Below, in pieces: positions 59,835 to 64,000 of a stretch of DNA of 64,000 nucleotides. The stretch's first letter is position 1, and every line of letters starts with the position of its first letter. The notes below the pieces were generated by a model that did not search any database, had not been told where the DNA came from, and worked only from the letters and a program-made list of their open reading frames with translations. This stretch comes from Parapristionchus giblindavisi. Taxonomy: Eukaryota; Nematoda; Chromadorea; Rhabditida; Diplogasteridae. The stretch spans positions 124,001 through 188,000 of the forward strand of contig CALSFV010000069.1 of NCBI GenBank assembly GCA_943737045.1, in the 5' to 3' direction. Both the position numbers and the translations under genes were made by a program.

Positions 59835-60475
59835 TGTTATTTTATTAAAAAAGAAAGTTTATAAGTATAAAGTAATTTCTAATAAATACAACTCTTTAAA
59901 GAGATCAAAGAACATTCCTACCCGGTCTGTCTTTTCTTTCAAAAATTTCTGCCTTTTCCTATTGTGTGGTTGTGTGATTACGGTAATATAGTGGCGAGCT
60001 TGTTTGTTGTACCTTCAATGACGTGTTTGTTTTATTATCATCCTTTAAGCTGTTTATTATCGATATTTTGTTTTCTTAATTGTAATATGTGATGAACAGG
60101 CCATATCCTTTCATTCAAGCCTAACATACATCGATTGATGTTGCTATTATCCTGATAAATCTATTTATCATTGTCTTCTCGTTATTTAATCGCCTTCATA
60201 TTTTGTTCTATACAATTTCTATTCAGTTTGAGCTTTCGAGCTGGATCCTCGTCTTACTTTGACTCGAGGAAAGATGGAAGATTCCTCTGATCTTCGTGAT
60301 CAACCTGGAATTGTATCACGATTCTTCTCTTCACTAGAAATTGTGAGCTCATTCATATCTGTTCATTCGTCATCAGTACCAGACAATCTCACCCCATTTT
60401 TACTTTCGCTGAATCGATTCTATATCTCTTATTCATTGAACAGTAGTTTGATATTATGTACGAACATTTAAAATA
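59835..60475 (+). pseudogene. Inverted duplicate of rer1 promoter and exon 1
   Basis: The plus strand here matches the minus strand of about 9295-9935. It includes the upstream region (GATTACGGTAATATAGTGGC), exon 1 at 60274-60345 (MEDSSDLRDQPGIVSRFFSS then LEI), the donor GTGAGCTC and part of intron 1. Compared with the intact gene there is a three-base insertion that changes the GIISR region to GIVSR. The copy ends before exon 2, so it cannot make RER1, but a transcript could start here. Confidence 0.9.
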
Positions 60476-60703
60476 CTTTAAAAGCTATCTTTAAAAGCAT
60501 TTAAAATACTTTAAAAGCTATCAAGAAACAAAATCGCGAATAAAAATCGTACCCTTTGTTGCAAAAATTTGAGAAAATTAGCAGAAAATTAGCTTCAATT
60601 TTTCGAAGAAAACAGGTAGAAGATGGCGTTTTCGCACATACATTTTGATGAGTAACTTCTAGATGGACGAATCTTTGGAATAATAGACACTAAACATAGT
60701 TGG

Positions 60704-61283
60704 TTAGGGAAACTCTATTTGATTGCCAGGTTGTACCAAAATTCTTGCCGCTCTAGGAAAGAAGCTGTAATGTCTATAATTAAATCTAGATCCGGGGTTG
60801 TTAAAGTTGAGCCTGTGTCGTGTGGTATAGGGGCGAAAATAGTGGGATTTTTTATTGGATATTTTATATTTTCCTCTAAGTAGGTTCATGGCTGTCCTCA
60901 AATCTATGTGCTCTCTGCGCTTCTCTAAGGACTCTAGGCCCAACTGGGTGTTTCTCAGTGCGCTACAGGGCACAGTATGGCAAGTATGGCTGAAACAGCG
61001 CATAAAAAGCCTTCTTGTGAAATAATTCTCGACTCTTTCGATGAATGACTATTTTGTCGTGCTTTTTGAACGGATTAAATACTGTTGATGCGCTTTCAAG
61101 GATTGGTCTGATATATATCGTATACGCCTTAAAGAGGACATCTACACTTTTGGTCCTCAGTGCTCGTAGTACAATATGGCATGCTGTTTTACCTTTCAAA
61201 GCAATATTTTTACAGTGATCGGTGAAGGTTAAAGATTTCTGAATAAGGAAACCTAGGTCCCTGACCAGATCCTTTTGAGTCAA
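60704..61283 (-). mobile_element. Non-LTR retrotransposon (LINE) reverse-transcriptase remnant
   Basis: The minus strand encodes the C-terminal part of a LINE polymerase in two frames: 61283-60963 with VRDLGFLIQKSLTFTDHCKN, LFKAYTIYIRPILESASTVF and 61003-60704 with LGLESLEKRREHIDLRTAMN. These blocks normally follow the catalytic palm, which is absent. The frame change near 60980 marks it as dead. Confidence 0.85.
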
Positions 61284-61354
61284 GTTCCGATTCAGGGCTG
61301 TGCGTAAAATCTTTTTCGTAAAATTCTCGTAAAACGTAATTTTATGACTTTTTT

Positions 61355-61530
61355 ACTAGCAGTGCTAGGGGGATCCATAAATTGTTTTACTACCGAGCGT
61401 TTCATTATTATACTTGAAGCGCGGGAGGAGCATTGCGCTAGCGCGGAAGGGTGCTGCGCACCCTTCCGTATAGACTGCTCGATTCGCCCAGTATGGACCC
61501 TTTTCTCGTATTTTCTGACTTATTAGACGG
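61355..61530. repeat. Direct repeat, left copy
   Basis: Begins ACTAGCAGTGCTAGGGGGAT and includes GCGCGGGAGGAG and the palindrome GGGTGCTGCGCACCC. The same ~170 bp recurs at 62985-63155. Paired direct repeats about 1.6 kb apart could be termini of a non-autonomous element or a local duplication. Confidence 0.85.
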
Positions 61531-61945
61531 TTTGTCGAAAAAATATATGAAAAACGACAACATAAAACTATTTGCTTTGAATTTTGAACGGCAAAATTAC
61601 TTGGAAGAAGTTGGCGTAAGCTTTTGATTGTTTGGGGGGACACCCCCCCCAACCCCCCATTTTCTATATTATTTGACACGAAACACATTTGTGGACTCGT
61701 TCATAAGCTTTCCGACATTTTGCGGATGTTTTAGGATCAATGTTTGTCTCAATATTATCGAAAAATTACGTTGAACTGAATGAATGTCGCTACAGATATC
61801 AATTGAAGCGAGGTTAGAGTTAAGAGTCATGCATGACTTGTTTTCCTGCTCAGAATGACTCAAAACAAGTTGTTTCATAATTCTTGACACGAAAAACTAC
61901 CTTAGAACACTGTATTTCAGTCAGGAAAAATCAGCAAAAGTTTTG

Positions 61946-62011
61946 GATCGAACCGGGGTTCGAACCCGCTCGGTGTTTTCAGAGTAGCACCTCTTTACCT
62001 CGACGCCATGA
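61946..62011 (-). other. tRNA-like sequence
   Basis: Minus strand: GCGTCGAGGTAAAGAGGTGC then GGGTTCGAACCCCGG, resembling A and B boxes of a Ser/Leu-type tRNA. The acceptor stem is not convincing. It lies inside the segment bounded by the 61355/62985 direct repeats, which suggests a tRNA-derived module of that element. Confidence 0.4.
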
Positions 62012-62984
62012 GTTCATTTTGTTTCTAAATATAGTCATATTATACACCAATCGACGCGTAAAGATTGGGACTACAACTTTCTTTGCCATATAAAACGCGT
62101 AAAACAATTTTTAAAATAAATTTAGCCAAGAAAACTGGCAAAATCGTGTTTTCGCACGTTTTCGGCGATTTTTCGCGGTACAAAGAGGTCGTGCGGAGGT
62201 GAAGAGACATAGTTTTTCTAAATCAGTTTTTCAAGCGCTACAACATGAGCATTGTTTAGAGAAAAATAAAAGTTGCGAAATTTGAGTTTTTTTGAAAAAG
62301 TTAAAAATCGGCCATTTTTCGCGACCGCACAGCTCCGCGAATACTGCACCAAATGAGTTGGGTCCAAAAGCGAAAAGTTGCGCCTCCTCGAGTTGTACAA
62401 TTTACTTGCAGGAGCCGGGACGCGAAAATGAAGCTGAATAGGTGAAAATCGCGAAAAACATACTTCCCGGTTTTCTTCCGAGGCCTATTTCGTCATCACC
62501 AAGCCCGTTTCAGGGCACGTCACTAGTGCCAAAAGATGCGCCGTAAAAAGTTGCTTAACATAAGTCTTAGCCAGAAAAAGTTATGGGCGATTTTTCGAGT
62601 TATCATATTTCGGCATTTTGATTTTCGCCTTTTTTTGCTCTCCGCCAACTTCGAACGTAAATTTAACGGCAATCGGTAATTGGGAAAAATCGGCAAAAAT
62701 ACAATTTAGATTGCCCCAATTCTTGTGGTGATTTTGGTATATCAACTTTTAATTTTTTACACATTTAATATCAAGTTTGGCGCAAAAATGTGCAAAAAAC
62801 CCGAGAGCCGGCGTTTCACCTAAAAGACGGCTCCGGATCGGCTCGGGACCACTTCCATTCGATCCGGCGTGGTCGAAAACCCCAGTAGCCGGAATCTGCC
62901 ATAAAAGGCACAACGTCTTGACAAAAGAAATTTGAAAAAACCTACCGCGGTAAATTGATCGAATTGCGATCTTTTATATAGGAG

Positions 62985-63155
62985 TTAACTAGCAGTGCTA
63001 GGGGGATCCATTAATTTTGTTTACTTCTGAGCGTTTTATACTTTTAGCGCGGGAGGAGTATTACTCTAGCGCGGAAGGGCGCTGCGCGCCCATCCGCCTA
63101 GTAGCCGCTAGAGTCGCCCAGTTGGACACTTTTCTCTCATTTTCTTATCCATTTT
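62985..63155. repeat. Direct repeat, right copy
   Basis: Begins ACTAGCAGTGCTAGGGGGAT and continues in parallel with 61355-61530 (GCGCGGGAGGAG, GGGCGCTGCGCGCCC, TCGCCCAGT.GGAC). Similarity is roughly 85 percent by eye. Confidence 0.85.
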
Positions 63156-63507
63156 TACTGAAGGAGTAGTGTTTTTTTCTCTTTGTTGTACAGCAGACAA
63201 TTTTATTCGATTATGTATTTATGCACATGCTATCATGATAAATGCACTGAGAATACATGGACTGAATTTCAATATATGTATGCATGTGGTATTTCAAAAT
63301 AATTTTGAAATTTCTTATAGGGGTCCCTCCCACCAACCTCCCCCAACACCGCCTTTCATTAATGTTCTGAAAATATGTCGTATAATAATTTATTTGTACT
63401 GTTTCAATAGTTTTCATATATGCCAACTTGTGGTAATGGAAATAGGCATTATGTTGAAAAGAATGTTACATTATAGTATTAATTTATAATATAATTTTTA
63501 TTTGTGA

Positions 63508-63925
63508 TTCATATTGACATGCAATTGATTAATAAATTTTATTTGTATTAATTGGGCCCCATCCACCATCCACGCCCGCCACCACCTTAATTTACATATA
63601 CATAAATTTACAAATAATATTTAAAAAGATATGTTCACTTATATATGTGTATTTAATTTCGTTTATTTCATAATATTTGTATAATACAGATCATATTTAT
63701 ATTCTTTACATCACAAATTAATATGCAGATATTCTAAAATGAATATTAATAGGCGATAAAATATTAAGCATTGAATATAATAATAGTTCAATAATAATAA
63801 TAATAATAGTTCATATTGACATGCAATTGATTAATAAATTATATTTGTATTAATTGGGCCCCACCCACCATCCACGCCCGCCGCCACCTTTATTTACATA
63901 TACATAAATTTAAAAATAATATATT
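63508..63925. repeat. Direct repeats of about 115 bp
   Basis: TTCATATTGACATGCAATTG through GGGCCCCATCCACCATCCAC and TACATATACATAAATTT occurs at about 63508-63625 and again at about 63811-63925. A looser relative (GGGGTCCCTCCCACCAACCT) lies near 63321. The spacing (about 303 bp) suggests a tandem array continuing beyond the window. Confidence 0.85.
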
Positions 63926-64000
63926 AAGTTTTGAAAAAAATTGTCAATTTAATATGTATTTAATCTTTGTATAATACAGATTATCTTTATAGCAGAAAAT

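Overview
The window is nuclear DNA of a nematode. The evidence is a cuticle collagen with interrupted Gly-X-Y repeats, a cuticlin-type ZP-domain protein, an UNC-104-like kinesin-3 (the 1612-residue gene model begins [13 protein letters not shown]), an ShKT-domain secreted peptide and many very short GT-AG introns (mostly about 40-60 bp). The sequence is AT-rich. I cannot name the species.

Eleven protein-coding genes could be assembled exon by exon in consistent phase. From left to right they are: a four-pass membrane protein (+, 4442-5677); the Golgi-to-ER retrieval receptor RER1 (-, 6215-9491); a small secreted acidic/lysine-rich protein (-, 11085-11668); a cuticle collagen (+, 15714-17163); a ZP-domain cuticlin (+, 18039-22030); a P4-ATPase lipid flippase (-, 22401-28035); a paraoxonase/MEC-6-like protein (-, 28728-31127); a VPS4-like AAA ATPase (+, 31594-33244); a nitrobindin-like beta-barrel protein directly downstream of an ShKT peptide (-, 33540-34992 and 35017-35271); the kinesin-3 UNC-104/KIF1A (+, 38747-49331, 41 exons); an unrecognised 880-residue protein with ankyrin-like repeats (+, 49973-54930); and an SLC35D-type nucleotide-sugar transporter (-, 55128-56513). 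Counting the ShKT peptide separately gives twelve. Four of the products (RER1, flippase, VPS4-like ATPase, sugar transporter) act in membrane traffic or the secretory pathway, but nothing suggests that the cluster is functional rather than chance.

The rest is repeat-rich. At least eight long foldback (palindromic) elements are present; two belong to the same family (11942-13081 and 56587-57703), one is flanked by TTAA (13091-14862) and one is a foldback nested inside another foldback in a kinesin intron (39620-41906). A broken Tc1/mariner transposon with TA target duplication lies in an intron of rer1. A LINE reverse-transcriptase remnant, tRNA-like sequences, long purine/pyrimidine tracts and several direct repeats fill the ends (1-4400 and 56600-64000).

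The observations I find most worth following are: (a) two unrelated genes in which a ~60-67 bp tandem duplication spans an exon/intron junction and multiplies the splice site (cuticlin acceptor x4, flippase donor x3); (b) an inverted copy of the rer1 promoter and first exon 50 kb away; (c) an ShKT gene and a nitrobindin gene in the same frame, separated by one TAG that also forms a splice-acceptor-like sequence; (d) introns with apparent non-AG or non-GT ends. No CRISPR array, bacterial operon or clearly novel multi-gene system is visible.
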